64,000 nt of DNA from Microbacterium psychrotolerans (GTDB lineage: Bacteria > Actinomycetota > Actinomycetes > Actinomycetales > Microbacteriaceae). Numbering within the stretch: position 1 is the stretch's first letter; each line of letters opens with the position of its first letter. The stretch covers positions 124,001 to 188,000 of the forward strand of contig NZ_JAVFWO010000002.1 in assembly GCF_031085295.1 (NCBI RefSeq), read 5' to 3'. The notes beneath the pieces were generated by a model. That model was given only the letters and a program-made list of their open reading frames with translations. It did no database searches and was not told the origin of the DNA. A program made the position numbers and the translations under genes. Shown here piece by piece: positions 1-9,191 of the stretch.

Positions 1-10
1 TGCGTCGATC

Positions 11-433
11 GTGATCCGGATCACCGGAGTCGACCGCACCAAGTACAACTCGTTCTTCCTCGCCTGCCCGCCCCGCAAGGCACGGCAGGAGGCGTTCGAC
101 ACCTCGAAGTTCTACATGCATGTGGCTCGCGAGACGGGGAAGTACGTCGACGAGCACGGCGAAACGCACGACATCACGTCCGAGGAGTGGGCGGATATCG
201 ACAAGGTCATCACCGACGGCGAGCACGATCGGATCGCCGAGGCCGTGCTGTACGTGAACCGCGAGGTCGGCGGGCAGGGCATCGATTTTTTAGGCGACGC
301 CTCCGAGACGACCCGCGACTCGTTCGGGATCTCCGCATCGCGCGGAAACTCGGCATCGCCCCGCGCCGGCTCTGGGGCTGGGAGCCGCAAGAAGTCCACA
401 CCGAGGACGTCGACGACGCCGGCCGGACAGTAG
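11..433 (+). CDS. Tail assembly chaperone, short (frame-0) product, 5' end probably cut by window edge
   Basis: This is the short product of the phage tail assembly chaperone pair (the gpG role of lambda-like siphoviruses), which coats the tape measure protein during tail assembly. It lies directly upstream of a tape measure gene, which is the conserved position. The frame is open from the window edge, so the GTG at 11 may be internal and the true start may lie to the left. After residue 94 the frame-0 product runs through a Ser/Arg/Pro/Thr-rich tail to a stop at 433. A -1 slippery heptamer occurs at 286-292. The function comes from position and the frameshift signal, not from a recognisable sequence motif. 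Confidence 0.7.
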   Translation: MIRITGVDRTKYNSFFLACPPRKARQEAFDTSKFYMHVARETGKYVDEHGETHDITSEEWADIDKVITDGEHDRIAEAVLYVNREVGGQGIDFLGDASETTRDSFGISASRGNSASPRAGSGAGSRKKSTPRTSTTPAGQ

Positions 434-714
434 TCCGGGTCTCACGCGAATCAGAGTTCGACGAGGAGCAGTACGACCTGCTCGCCGCGCTCGAAGAGTA
501 CGAAGCCGGTCTGGGTCATCACGGCCTCCCGCTGGAGGAGACGACCTCACGCGACGCCGACCCCGACAACCCGGACGGGAAGTACTGGTACCGCACGCGA
601 GTGCTGCGGGACTGGTACGACGACGCGATCGAGGCCGAGCAGAAGCGCCCTGAGTGGTCCGGTGAGAACCACTCGCGCGCGCGCATCTTCATCGCCGAGC
701 GGGTCGAGCGGTGA
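11..714 (+). CDS. Tail assembly chaperone, long -1 frameshifted fusion product
   Basis: The long (gpGT-like) chaperone is made when ribosomes read 11-292 and slip back one base on the heptamer at 286-292, then continue from 292 in the -1 frame to the stop at 714. The extension is charged and contains WGWEP and KYWYRTRVLRDWYDDA stretches, which look like real protein, unlike the low-complexity frame-0 tail. The extension has no convincing start or ribosome binding site of its own near the overlap. Known family behaviour is that the fusion is a minor product and that the G:GT ratio sets correct tail assembly. The frameshift efficiency cannot be seen here. Confidence 0.72.
286..292 (+). promoter_or_regulatory. 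Programmed -1 ribosomal frameshift slippery heptamer
   Basis: The heptamer TTTTTTA sits exactly in the X XXY YYZ register of the upstream frame (T TTT TTA, codons GAT TTT TTA). A run of six T is striking in this high-GC sequence. The downstream reading frame (292-714) is open immediately after it. This is the classic arrangement of tail assembly chaperone genes. Confidence 0.85.
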
Positions 715-748
715 ACGTCACGGCCGGATGATCCCGGCCACACACCAC

Positions 749-777
749 GAATGCCTCTGCTGAACGCAGGGGCATTC
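749..777 (+). terminator. Strong hairpin between tail chaperone and tape measure genes
   Basis: There is an uninterrupted 12-bp stem (GAATGCCTCTGC with GCAGGGGCATTC, one G-T pair) and a 5-base loop, 14 bases before the GTG start of the tape measure gene. No T run follows. It could be a transcript-processing or attenuating hairpin rather than a full terminator, because tail genes are normally cotranscribed. Confidence 0.5.
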
Positions 778-790
778 GGCGTTCTAGGGG

Positions 791-3529
791 GTGAGGACAA
801 TCGCTGATCGCACCGTAAAGGTCAACCTCATCCTCGCGGCTCAGGGCTACATGTCCGGCATGGAGCAGGCTGCGCAGAAGACCGCGCAGACCGGCACCGA
901 GCTCGAGAAGCTGAACCAGAAGCGGCAGGCGTTCACCCAGCTGGGTGCGTCAGCGGTGGGCTTCGGCGCCGCAGTCGCCCTCGGCGTCGGCATGGCCGTG
1001 TCGAAGTTCGCGGACTTCGACCAGCAGATGTCGTACGTGCAGGCCGCGACGCACGAGACCGCCGCGAACATGGGCCTCCTTCGGGAAGCCGCACTGGATG
1101 CCGGTGCTCGCACCGTGTACTCCGCGACGGAAGCGGCTGGTGCGATCGAGGAGCTCGCGCGCGCTGGCGTCAAGACGAAGGACATCCTCGCGGGTGGTCT
1201 CGACGCTGCGCTCGATCTCGCCGCCGCAGGTGGGCTCGAGGTTGCCGACGCGGCCGCGATTGCCGCGACGACGCTGAACCAGTTCCGGCTGAGGGGCGAG
1301 CAGGCGTCGCACGTCGCGGACCTGCTCGCCGCCGGAGCCGGTAAGGCGCAGGGCGATGTGAGCGACATGTCGGCCGCGCTCGCGCAGTCCGGCCTCGTCG
1401 CGAACCAGTTCAAGTTGTCCGTCGACGAAACGGTCGGCACGCTGTCGGCGTTCGCGTCGGCAGGCCTGCTCGGCTCCGACGCGGGTACCTCGTTCCGCAC
1501 GATGCTCCTCCGGCTCGCGAACCCGACCGGAGAAGCGGCCGACAAGATGAAGGAACTCGGCATCAACGCGTACGACGCGCAGGGCCAGTTCATCGGCATG
1601 TCGGGCCTCGCGGGTCAGTTGCAGAAGGGCCTCCGAGGGCTCACGCAGGAACAGCAGAACGCCGCTCTCGCGATCATCTTCGGACAGGATGCGATCCGCG
1701 GCGCGAACGTGCTCCTCGAAGCCGGTGCCTCCGGCATCGACGAGTGGACCGACAAGGTCAACGACCAGGGTTACGCGGCCGAGACGGCCGCGATGCGGCT
1801 CGACAACTTGAAGGGCGACGTCGAGCAGCTCGGGGGAGCGTTCGACACCGCGCTCATCCAGTCCGGTGAGGGCGCGAACGACGCGCTGCGGGCCCTGGTG
1901 CAGACAGCCACGGGCGCAGTCGGCATGTTCGCCGACCTGCCTGCCCCGATCCAGGCGACCGCCCTGTACCTCGGTATGGCCGCAGCCGCAGTCGGTCTCG
2001 TCGGCGGGGCGGCGCTCATCGCGACCCCCCGCATTGCCGAATTCCGCGCGATCGTGTCGGCCGCGGGTCTCTCGATGAAGGGACTGAGTCTGCTCGCGGG
2101 CGGCGTGACGCTCGGGCTGACAGCGGTCATCGCGATCATCGCGGCCGTCGGCTCCGCGCAGGCTGAAGCGAGGGCGAAGGCCAAGGCCTACGCAGACACT
2201 CTCGAGGAGGGCACCCAGCGAATCACTGCCTCGACGCGCGACATGGCGAAGGAGGCCCTCGCGGCGAAGAACTCGTTCCTCTGGATCGAGCAGGACTCCG
2301 CGTACGATGCCGCGCGCAAGCTGGGCATCAGCCTCGATCTGGTAACGGATGCCGCGACTGGCAACGCCGCGGCGCTGGAGGAACTGCAGAAGCAGATCGA
2401 CGCCGGCGCGGACGGCTCGCTCGCCTACGCGAACTCGGCGGTCGACATCGAGAACGCCGTGCGCGGCGAGGCCGCTTCCCTCGCGGAGGCCATCGAGATG
2501 GCCCGGCAGAAGGAGGAGGCGGACCGCGAGTCGGCCCGGTCTTCGCAGACGGCCGCGGACGCATACCTCGAGGCGGCGAGCGGCGCTGAGGAGCTGCAGA
2601 CGACCCTCAGCGAACTGATCGCGACGATTAACGAGGCGAACGGCGTCGGGCAGGACGCGGTCACGACGAACGCGGCCTGGCAGGAGGCCCTCGCTGGGAT
2701 CAGCGCGGAGGTGGAGGCGCAGAAGGCGGCGTACGAGTCGGCGAACGGCACCCTCGACGGGTTCGTGCTGTCGCTCGATCAGTCGACGGTGTCGGGCTCC
2801 GCGAACGCGGCGATGCTCGCCGACGTCGCCGGGCGGGCGCAGGCTGCGGCGGAATCGCAGTACGCGGTCGATCAGTCGACGATGTCAGCGAAGGACTCGG
2901 CCGAGAAGTACGCGGCGACCCTCGCTGCGCAGCGTGAGGCATTCGTGAATTCCGCGATCGCCGCAGGCTACAACGCCGACGAGGTGAACGCTCTCGCCGA
3001 CGAGGTGTTCCGTCTGCCGAGCAAGAAGGAAGTCGAGGTTCTCGCGAACACCGCTCCGGCGCTCGCGACGATCCAGGACTTCAAGAACCGCTTCGGCGTG
3101 ATCCAGGGCGTGATCAACTACCGAGCGGTCATCAGTGCCGAGACGGGTGTGGAACGACCCGGGCGTGCGTTCGGTGGTCCGATCTACGGCCCGGGAGGGC
3201 CGACCGATGACAAGGCGGGGCTGTATCGCCTGTCGAACGGTGAGCACGTCTGGACGGCGGCGGAGGTTGCGGGCGCGGGCGGTCACGGTGCTGTCGCGCA
3301 GATGCGCGCGGCGGCGAAGTCGGGATCGCGTACTCCGGACTTCTCCTACGGTCAGCCGGCCGCACGGTACGCGCCGTCACCGACCTACCTCGCGGTGGCC
3401 GGTGGGCGCCAGGGGTCGCAACTGACGGTCGATCAGCGCGGGGCGCAGTTCTTTGCGTACGACCCGCACGAGGTCGCTCGAGAGCAGCGCGAGCAGATGA
3501 CTCGCCTTCTCGACGCGTCCGGAATCTAG
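791..3529 (+). CDS. Phage tail tape measure protein
   Basis: A 912-residue protein of the TP901 tape measure type, which sets tail length and is ejected with the DNA. The N-terminal third (about residues 60-330) carries the conserved region with DFDQQMSYVQAAT, Ala-rich helices and a GTSFRTMLLRLANP stretch. Two hydrophobic segments around residues 385-460 fit the membrane-active part. The central region is helical coiled-coil-like. The C-terminus has a FGGPIYGPGGPTDDKAG segment common in these proteins. It starts at GTG 791 after GGGG; it follows the chaperone pair and precedes the distal tail gene. It is the longest phage gene in the window. Confidence 0.93.
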   Translation: MRTIADRTVKVNLILAAQGYMSGMEQAAQKTAQTGTELEKLNQKRQAFTQLGASAVGFGAAVALGVGMAVSKFADFDQQMSYVQAATHETAANMGLLREAALDAGARTVYSATEAAGAIEELARAGVKTKDILAGGLDAALDLAAAGGLEVADAAAIAATTLNQFRLRGEQASHVADLLAAGAGKAQGDVSDMSAALAQSGLVANQFKLSVDETVGTLSAFASAGLLGSDAGTSFRTMLLRLANPTGEAADKMKELGINAYDAQGQFIGMSGLAGQLQKGLRGLTQEQQNAALAIIFGQDAIRGANVLLEAGASGIDEWTDKVNDQGYAAETAAMRLDNLKGDVEQLGGAFDTALIQSGEGANDALRALVQTATGAVGMFADLPAPIQATALYLGMAAAAVGLVGGAALIATPRIAEFRAIVSAAGLSMKGLSLLAGGVTLGLTAVIAIIAAVGSAQAEARAKAKAYADTLEEGTQRITASTRDMAKEALAAKNSFLWIEQDSAYDAARKLGISLDLVTDAATGNAAALEELQKQIDAGADGSLAYANSAVDIENAVRGEAASLAEAIEMARQKEEADRESARSSQTAADAYLEAASGAEELQTTLSELIATINEANGVGQDAVTTNAAWQEALAGISAEVEAQKAAYESANGTLDGFVLSLDQSTVSGSANAAMLADVAGRAQAAAESQYAVDQSTMSAKDSAEKYAATLAAQREAFVNSAIAAGYNADEVNALADEVFRLPSKKEVEVLANTAPALATIQDFKNRFGVIQGVINYRAVISAETGVERPGRAFGGPIYGPGGPTDDKAGLYRLSNGEHVWTAAEVAGAGGHGAVAQMRAAAKSGSRTPDFSYGQPAARYAPSPTYLAVAGGRQGSQLTVDQRGAQFFAYDPHEVAREQREQMTRLLDASGI

Positions 3530-3540
3530 GAGGAGGCCCG

Positions 3541-4446
3541 ATGCCGATCGTCTTCGCTGCTCCGCTCACGGGTCCGGCAGGTGGCCTCGGTGCGAACCCC
3601 AGGTTCATGTCCTGGACGGGGTTCGACGGCACCGTGTGGCCCCTGTCGGACCCGATGGGGCGACCTGCGATGCAGCGCGGCGTGAAGGGCCTGCACATGC
3701 CGCGGTTCAACGTGTACGAGTCGTCGACGCCGCTTGTGCCGGGTGTCGAACTCACCGGGTACGACCTGCCTGCACGGACTGTGTACTGGCCGCTGATGTT
3801 CCAGGCGAACTCGATCACGCAGTGGGAGGCGCTGCACGCCGGGTTCTTCAACTCGATCCATCCGATCGATCCGGGCGTGTGGACCGTGGGGGAGGGGACC
3901 GCTCAGCGCACCCTTCCCCTCACGGGGGTGTTCGACGGCTCGTACTCGTTCGACACGGACCCGTTCATTCGCGGGCACGCGCTGATCGGTGTGGAGTTGC
4001 TCGCACCGCGGCCGCTGTGGCGCGGGCGTCCGATCACGAAGACGTTCAGGGCGCAGGAGGGTGTCCCGTTCATCCCGGTCGACCTCGCGCCGTCGTTCAA
4101 TATCTCGCCGGCGGCGTCGTTCACCACGGCGAACATCTCGAACCCGGGCGATGAGCCGTCGTATCTGGTGTGGACGATCAACGGTCCGATGCCTGAGGTC
4201 GAGCTCGGCGTGTCCGGCGCGATCATCGAGGTTCCGTTCGCTCTCGACGAGGGCGACACGCTCGTTATCGACACCGACCCGGCTGGGCAGTACGCGACCC
4301 TCAACGGCGTCGACTGCACCCGCGAGCTCGGGTTCCAGGCGTTCGCTCCGGTGCCGCCGCGGGGGACGTCGCCTCTCGCGATCGCCGCTACGGGCGACGG
4401 CTCGGTGTCGGTGTCGCTGACGCCGCTGTACTGGAGGGCGTACTGA
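3541..4446 (+). CDS. Distal tail-like minor tail protein
   Basis: A 301-residue protein directly after the tape measure gene, where siphoviruses encode the distal tail protein that joins tube and baseplate. The sequence has the pattern of that family: an N-terminal beta-rich half containing GVELTGYDLPARTVYWPLMF, then a second beta-sandwich half (about 175-300) with NPGDEPSYLVWTINGP and DTLVIDTDPAGQYATLNGVD. A ribosome binding site AGGAGG lies 5 bases before the ATG. Its last base is shared with the next start, giving translational coupling. Assignment rests on position and fold character. Confidence 0.75.
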   Translation: MPIVFAAPLTGPAGGLGANPRFMSWTGFDGTVWPLSDPMGRPAMQRGVKGLHMPRFNVYESSTPLVPGVELTGYDLPARTVYWPLMFQANSITQWEALHAGFFNSIHPIDPGVWTVGEGTAQRTLPLTGVFDGSYSFDTDPFIRGHALIGVELLAPRPLWRGRPITKTFRAQEGVPFIPVDLAPSFNISPAASFTTANISNPGDEPSYLVWTINGPMPEVELGVSGAIIEVPFALDEGDTLVIDTDPAGQYATLNGVDCTRELGFQAFAPVPPRGTSPLAIAATGDGSVSVSLTPLYWRAY

Positions 4447-5579
4447 TGCGCCGGGAGTACCTGCTCGCCGAGGTGATGGATGGGGATCGCGAGTTCGTGC
4501 GGCAGGTGAAGGCCGTCGAGTCGCGGGCTTCGCTCCGCTGGAACGCCGCCTCGACGGCGCATCTGACGGTGAAGGACATCGACCCGGTCATCCCCGATTT
4601 GCTCGCCGATGGGGCGCGTGCGGCCGTGTGGATGATCACCGAGGACGGCGGCAGCGTCTCTCAGGAGCGGCTCCTCGAGGGCGGCATCGGAGACGTGTCG
4701 GGTGAGGGCCCGAAGGGAACGGTGACGTTCCCGGTCGTCGATGACTTCGACATGCTGAACGAGATCCTCGGATGGCAGGCGCCGACCGCGCCGATCACGG
4801 GTCAGTCAGCGGCGGAGTACGCCCGCTATACCGGGTCGAGCGAGACGCGCGCGAAGGCCGCGATCCAGGCGAACGTGACGCGCCTCGGGCTTCCCTGGAC
4901 CGTCGCGGCATCCCTCGATCGAGGGTCCGACGGCCGCACCGAGTTCCGCATGCACAAGCTGCTCGACCGCGTGATCGACCCGCTCATCGCGGACCGTCTC
5001 CAGTTGACGGTCGAGCGTGACGCGGACACCGATACGTGGCTGGTCGATGTCTCTGCGGGCGAGGTGTTCCCGCGTCCGCTGACCCCGCAGTCCGGTGTGC
5101 TCGGGAAGTGGAAGTGGGTTACCCGGCGCGAGACGGCGACACGCGTTGTCGTAGGCGGTGCCGGGCAGGCGGAGGCGCGCGAGTTCGCTCTCGTGATCGA
5201 CGCGGCTCGGGAGGCGGCGACGAACCGCATCCGTGAGGTGTTCGTCGATGCCCGCATGGCCGAGGCGGGTGCGGATCTCACTCCGGACGGGTTGCAGGCG
5301 CTCGCGGAGGGTTCCGCGAAGGCGGGCATCACGGCCGACCTGCGGGAGACGTCCTGGTTCCGGTTCCCGTCGGCGTACCGGCTCGGCGACCGCGTCCTGA
5401 TCAAGATCGGGTCGCTCGAGGTCGAGGACGTGATCACGCAGATCGACATCACTCACAACACCCGGGACGGGTTCCGCACCGTCCCGAAGGTGGGCATCGC
5501 GACCGCTGATCCGCAGGAGCGGCTCGTGCGATCGGTGCAATCGCTCGCGGCATCCGTCCGGAATCTGGAGAAGAGGTAA
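4446..5579 (+). CDS. Tail hub / minor tail protein (Siphovirus ReqiPepy6 Gp37-like type)
   Basis: A 377-residue minor tail protein that begins in the last base of the preceding gene (TGATG overlap). The N-terminal part (YLLAEVMDGDREFVRQVKAVESRASLRWN) and the central part with RETATRVVVGGAGQAEAREF resemble the Gp37-like hub proteins of actinobacterial siphoviruses, which form the baseplate hub below the distal tail ring. The C-terminal part (RLGDRVLIKIGSLEVEDVITQIDITH) is typical of hub domains. No catalytic motif is visible. Position after the distal tail protein supports the call. Confidence 0.7.
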   Translation: MRREYLLAEVMDGDREFVRQVKAVESRASLRWNAASTAHLTVKDIDPVIPDLLADGARAAVWMITEDGGSVSQERLLEGGIGDVSGEGPKGTVTFPVVDDFDMLNEILGWQAPTAPITGQSAAEYARYTGSSETRAKAAIQANVTRLGLPWTVAASLDRGSDGRTEFRMHKLLDRVIDPLIADRLQLTVERDADTDTWLVDVSAGEVFPRPLTPQSGVLGKWKWVTRRETATRVVVGGAGQAEAREFALVIDAAREAATNRIREVFVDARMAEAGADLTPDGLQALAEGSAKAGITADLRETSWFRFPSAYRLGDRVLIKIGSLEVEDVITQIDITHNTRDGFRTVPKVGIATADPQERLVRSVQSLAASVRNLEKR

Positions 5580-5584
5580 CCCAC

Positions 5585-6217
5585 ATGGCGATCACATCGC
5601 GCGGCTATGAGGGCACGATCGATTACGAGGACTGGGCGATCGTCACGTCCCACTTCGGGTCGCAGTACAGCGTGTTCGGGGCTGATGCGTTCAGTGCCGC
5701 GGCGGGGGCGAGTGACCGTGAGGTCGTGCTGCAGCCGGGCCGGGCGGCAGGGCACGGCATCCTCGACGACTCGGACGCGACGATCTCGGTCGTCGGCGGC
5801 ACGGTCGCGACCGGGAGCCGGTGGGATCTGATCGCGTTGCGGCGGAACTGGGCGACGGGTGCGACGACGCCCGTGATCATCGCAGGCTCGGCGGCGAAGG
5901 CGATCCCGGCGCGTGAGAACGATCCGGGGGAGGAAAAGGACGACCAGCCGCTGTGGCTTGCTCGGTTCTCGGCCGGGCAGACGGCGGTGCAGGAGCTCGT
6001 CGACCTGCGGTGCTGGTTCGGCGACGGTGGCATGGTCGCGAAGGACCTGCTCGCACGCGACTACCTCACGAGGATCGGCACGCGGATCCGCATCCAGGGC
6101 ATCTCCTGGATGCTCGCGTTCGACGGTGCAACCCCTGCCTGGGTGCCTGACTCGGTGTACGTCGGCGCGACCGCTCCGCCGTACTTCCCGAACCTTGGCT
6201 GGCTGAAGGTGCCGTAA
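5585..6217 (+). CDS. Minor tail protein, baseplate-associated
   Basis: A 210-residue protein between the hub and the fibronectin-type tail protein. It starts with the ATG at 5585. The middle holds VVGGTVATGSRWDLIALRRNW and ends with QTAVQELVDLRCWFGDGGMVAKDL, a pattern seen in short minor tail proteins of Microbacterium and related phages. No enzymatic motif is present. It abuts the next gene with its stop and the next ATG sharing one base. A structural tail role is inferred from location. Confidence 0.6.
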   Translation: MAITSRGYEGTIDYEDWAIVTSHFGSQYSVFGADAFSAAAGASDREVVLQPGRAAGHGILDDSDATISVVGGTVATGSRWDLIALRRNWATGATTPVIIAGSAAKAIPARENDPGEEKDDQPLWLARFSAGQTAVQELVDLRCWFGDGGMVAKDLLARDYLTRIGTRIRIQGISWMLAFDGATPAWVPDSVYVGATAPPYFPNLGWLKVP

Positions 6218-7026
6218 TGGCTACCGCGGAAGGGCAACTGAACGGCGCCCGCGACTACCGCGTGCGCCTCGACATCTGGTACTCCGGCGTCCAGGACTGG
6301 AACGCGAACACATCCCGGTTCGACTGGAACGTGTGGCTCATCGACGCGGCCGGTTACGGGTCGTGGACGAACTCCACATGCTCTTGGTCGGCGTCGATCG
6401 GCGGTGTCGGCTACGGCGGGAACTTCACGATTCCGTCGAACACCGCAGGCCAGTCGCGGATCGTTGGCTCCGGGTCGACATGGCATGGTCACGACGCCAA
6501 CGGGTACCGGCCGGGCTTCCCGAGCAGCGCGTTCATCAGTGTGCCGCATTCGAACATCGGTTCCGGCGGCTCGGGTGACGCATGGGTCGACGCCCCTCGC
6601 ATCCCGGTCCGACCGTCCGCGCCGGGTCAGCCGACGTTCTCCGAGCTGGGGCCGACATCGGTGCGGGTGTCGTGGCCCGCCTCGGCTGACAACGGCGGGC
6701 AGGCGATCAACGGGTACCTGCTGCGTCGGCGCTCGTCTGCGCCTGCCGACGGGCCCGGGTACATCGACGTCAGCGCGGAGGCGAACACCTCGCGTCTGGT
6801 CACCGGGCTCACTCCCGGGCAGATCCAGTTCTTCACGGTCTACGCGTACAACGGCCGCGGCTACTCGCCGAAGTCGCTCGACTCGTCGATCACAACTCTC
6901 TCAGGCGGACGTGTCGGCAAGGACGGCGCGTATCCAAGCGCCCAACTGTTCGTCGGTAAGGACGGGGCGTACCCGACTGCTGAGTCTCGCGTCGGCAAGG
7001 ACGGCGCATTCGTCAATCCGGTCTGA
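6217..7026 (+). CDS. Minor tail protein with fibronectin type III domain and C-terminal repeats
   Basis: A 269-residue protein. Residues about 130-230 form one fibronectin type III domain (RPSAPGQPTFSELGPTSVRVSW ... GYLLRRRS ... TGLTPGQIQFFTVYAYN), a fold often used by phage tail tips for carbohydrate or cell-surface contact. The N-terminal 125 residues are Gly/Trp/Ser-rich and beta-like. The end carries three copies of VGKDGAY/F in 13-residue steps. It lies between baseplate genes and the lysin and probably sits at the tail tip. Confidence 0.75.
   Translation: MATAEGQLNGARDYRVRLDIWYSGVQDWNANTSRFDWNVWLIDAAGYGSWTNSTCSWSASIGGVGYGGNFTIPSNTAGQSRIVGSGSTWHGHDANGYRPGFPSSAFISVPHSNIGSGGSGDAWVDAPRIPVRPSAPGQPTFSELGPTSVRVSWPASADNGGQAINGYLLRRRSSAPADGPGYIDVSAEANTSRLVTGLTPGQIQFFTVYAYNGRGYSPKSLDSSITTLSGGRVGKDGAYPSAQLFVGKDGAYPTAESRVGKDGAFVNPV
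6913..7023 (+). repeat. Three tandem 39-bp coding repeats
   Basis: Three in-frame repeats encode VGKDGAY/F followed by a variable linker, with a period of 13 codons. The repeated core is GTCGG(C/T)AAGGACGG. They form the extreme C-terminus of the fibronectin-type tail protein. Confidence 0.85.
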
Positions 7027-7044
7027 CCGGGAAGGGGCACCATC

Positions 7045-9060
7045 ATGCGTTATGCCAACGGGTCGCAGACACGACCCCGAGTCTCGTCTCCGTTCGGCCC
7101 GCGCAAGGCGTCGGGCGGAGCGTCCTCGTTCCACCGGGGTGCCGATCAGACGGGCATCGGCGCGGTTCGCGCGAGCGCCGCCGGTCGAGTCGTCGTCACA
7201 GGCACCCCCTCGGGATGGTCGGCCGGCGGTCGTCAGGTCTGGATTCAGCACGACGGGTGCTTCTCGAAGTCGCTGCACCTCGCCTCCTGGGCCGTATCGA
7301 GCGGACAGTGGGTCAACGAGGGCGACATTATCGGCGCCGAAGACACGACCGGGACCGCATCGGGGAAACACCTGCACCAGGAGATCACTCCTGGTGCGTT
7401 GCACTACCGCAACGAGGGTCAGGTCGACCCGATGGCGTACATCGCCGCCCGCCTGACCACCGGCTCGACCGCAGGAGGTGCGAACGGCTGGTACGCCTCG
7501 AACGGAGGCGCGGCGTACATCACCCGCATCCAGGAGCTGCTGAAGGCGGTCGGCTACTCGATCACGGTCGACGGCAAGGACGGCCCGCAGACGCAGGGCG
7601 CGGTTCGAGACTTCCAGTCGAAGAACGCGCTGACCGTCGACGGCATCGCCGGCCCGTTCACGAAGGCGGTGCTCGAGCAGAAGGCGGCGCACGATGTCGG
7701 GCGCAACGCGATCCCGGAGAAGCGGTCGGCCGCCGACATCCAGCGGCTCGTCGGCGCAAATCCTGACGGCATCTACGGACCCGACACGACGGCGAAGGTT
7801 AAGGCGTGGCAGTCGGCGAACGGGCTGACCGCGGACGGCATCTGGGGCGACCTCTCGGACGCGAAGGGCTTCCCGCCCCCGGCGGCGAAGCTGGAGGTCG
7901 ACGGCAACCTCGGCGAACTCACCATCAAGGAGTTGCAGCGGTCGCTCGGCTTCACGGGCGAGGACGTTGACGGCCAGATCGGCCCGAAGACGACGGCCGC
8001 GATGAACGCCGCGCTCGGTGTGACGGGGAACTGGGACGCGACGATCCGCGCGATGCAGCAGTTCCTCGGTGTGCACATCGACGGCGACTGGGGACAGGAG
8101 ACGACCCGAGCGCTGCAGACGCTCCTCAACAACGGGAAGAAGCTGGGCGCGGTCGTCGACCCGGGTCCGCCAGCGCCGCCTGCGGGCACCGGGCGCAACG
8201 CGACGTCGCGGCCGAACTCGGCGATCCAGGAACTCCTGAAGCGGGAGGGACTGTACGCCGGAGACATCGACGGGCAGTACGGCCCGGCGACCACGGCCGC
8301 GGTCGTCGCGTACCAGTCGAAGCACTTCCTCGAGCCGGACGGCATCTGGGGGACGGCGTCGGACGGGATCGGGTTTCCGCCCGCCGGGTCGATCTTCGGC
8401 ATCGACTACTCGTTCGCACGACCCGATCCCGTGATGCTCGCACAGCGGGGAGTGAAGCTGGCGGGTCGTTACCTGTGGCCGGCGCGGCACGCCTCGAAGG
8501 GGATCACGCGGGGCGAGTACGACGCGCTGGCCGCGGCGGGGATCGCGACGTTCTTTATCTACGAGGAGGACGGGAAGGAGCTGCTCGGAGGCCGCGAAGC
8601 TGGTGTGCGGGTCGCAGGGCTCGCAGAGGTCGAGCTCGCTGCGCTCGGCCTCGCCGGCCATCCGATCTACTTCAACGTCGACTACGACGCACCCGCGACC
8701 GACATGCCGAAGATCCTCGACGCGCTCGATGGAATCGCATCGGTGATCGGGAAGGACCGCGTCGGCCTGTACGCCGGCTACGGCCCGCTGAAGGCAGCGT
8801 TCGATGCGGGGAAGATCGCCTGGGGTTTCCAGACGTACGCGTGGTCCGGCGGCAAGTGGGACCCGCGTGCGCAGTTGCAGCAGTGGGCGAACGGACAGTG
8901 GGGTGGCTCGGTCGACTTCACCCGGGCGATGGTCGCTGAGTTCGGACAGAACCCCGTGACTCCCGATCCGGAACCCGAGCCAGACATGACGTCGATCCCG
9001 ACGCCGCTCGCGAAGCAACTGTGGGAGTGGCTGAAGGGCGTATTCGGAGGCGGATCGTGA
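7045..9060 (+). CDS. Modular lysin: M23-like peptidase, peptidoglycan-binding repeats, DUF1906 hydrolase-like domain
   Basis: A 671-residue cell-wall-active protein. Residues about 10-130 look like a LytM/M23 metallopeptidase: FHRGAD supplies a zinc-binding His and Asp and GKHLHQEI supplies the HxH pair. Residues about 150-430 contain four or more peptidoglycan-binding type 1 repeats (IQELLKAVGY...DGKDGPQTQGAVRDFQ; DGIYGPDTTAKVKAWQ; QIGPKTTAAM; DGQYGPATTAAV). The C-terminal domain (about 445-650) begins FGIDYSFARPDP and has the glycoside-hydrolase-like DUF1906 pattern. It stands before the holin-like genes, which suits an endolysin, though a tail-associated lysin is also possible. It has no signal peptide. 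Confidence 0.88.
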   Translation: MRYANGSQTRPRVSSPFGPRKASGGASSFHRGADQTGIGAVRASAAGRVVVTGTPSGWSAGGRQVWIQHDGCFSKSLHLASWAVSSGQWVNEGDIIGAEDTTGTASGKHLHQEITPGALHYRNEGQVDPMAYIAARLTTGSTAGGANGWYASNGGAAYITRIQELLKAVGYSITVDGKDGPQTQGAVRDFQSKNALTVDGIAGPFTKAVLEQKAAHDVGRNAIPEKRSAADIQRLVGANPDGIYGPDTTAKVKAWQSANGLTADGIWGDLSDAKGFPPPAAKLEVDGNLGELTIKELQRSLGFTGEDVDGQIGPKTTAAMNAALGVTGNWDATIRAMQQFLGVHIDGDWGQETTRALQTLLNNGKKLGAVVDPGPPAPPAGTGRNATSRPNSAIQELLKREGLYAGDIDGQYGPATTAAVVAYQSKHFLEPDGIWGTASDGIGFPPAGSIFGIDYSFARPDPVMLAQRGVKLAGRYLWPARHASKGITRGEYDALAAAGIATFFIYEEDGKELLGGREAGVRVAGLAEVELAALGLAGHPIYFNVDYDAPATDMPKILDALDGIASVIGKDRVGLYAGYGPLKAAFDAGKIAWGFQTYAWSGGKWDPRAQLQQWANGQWGGSVDFTRAMVAEFGQNPVTPDPEPEPDMTSIPTPLAKQLWEWLKGVFGGGS

Positions 9061-9191
9061 CTCGGCGGCAGAACTATCAGCACGCGCAGACGGGTCGGGT
9101 TTGTGGCGGGGTGGGCGTTCCGCTCGTGCTCATGGTTCCGTTCCTCGCGGTGCTCGCGTTCGTCGTCGGGATGGCGGTCCCTCATGGGTAA
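9057..9191 (+). CDS. Small single-span phage membrane protein
   Basis: A 44-residue protein that starts at GTG 9057 inside the stop of the lysin gene (GTGA overlap) and ends 3 bases into the next gene. After a basic N-terminus (TRRQNYQH) it has a hydrophobic span of about 25 residues (VGVPLVLMVPFLAVLAFVV). Position in the lysis cassette makes it a holin accessory or small holin candidate, but length alone cannot settle it. Confidence 0.6.
   Translation: MTRRQNYQHAQTGRVCGGVGVPLVLMVPFLAVLAFVVGMAVPHG

Noticed and set aside
6913..7023. Invertible or variable cassette in the tail protein
   Set aside because: The three repeats are simple in-frame tandem units; no invertase, reverse transcriptase or inverted repeat is near.
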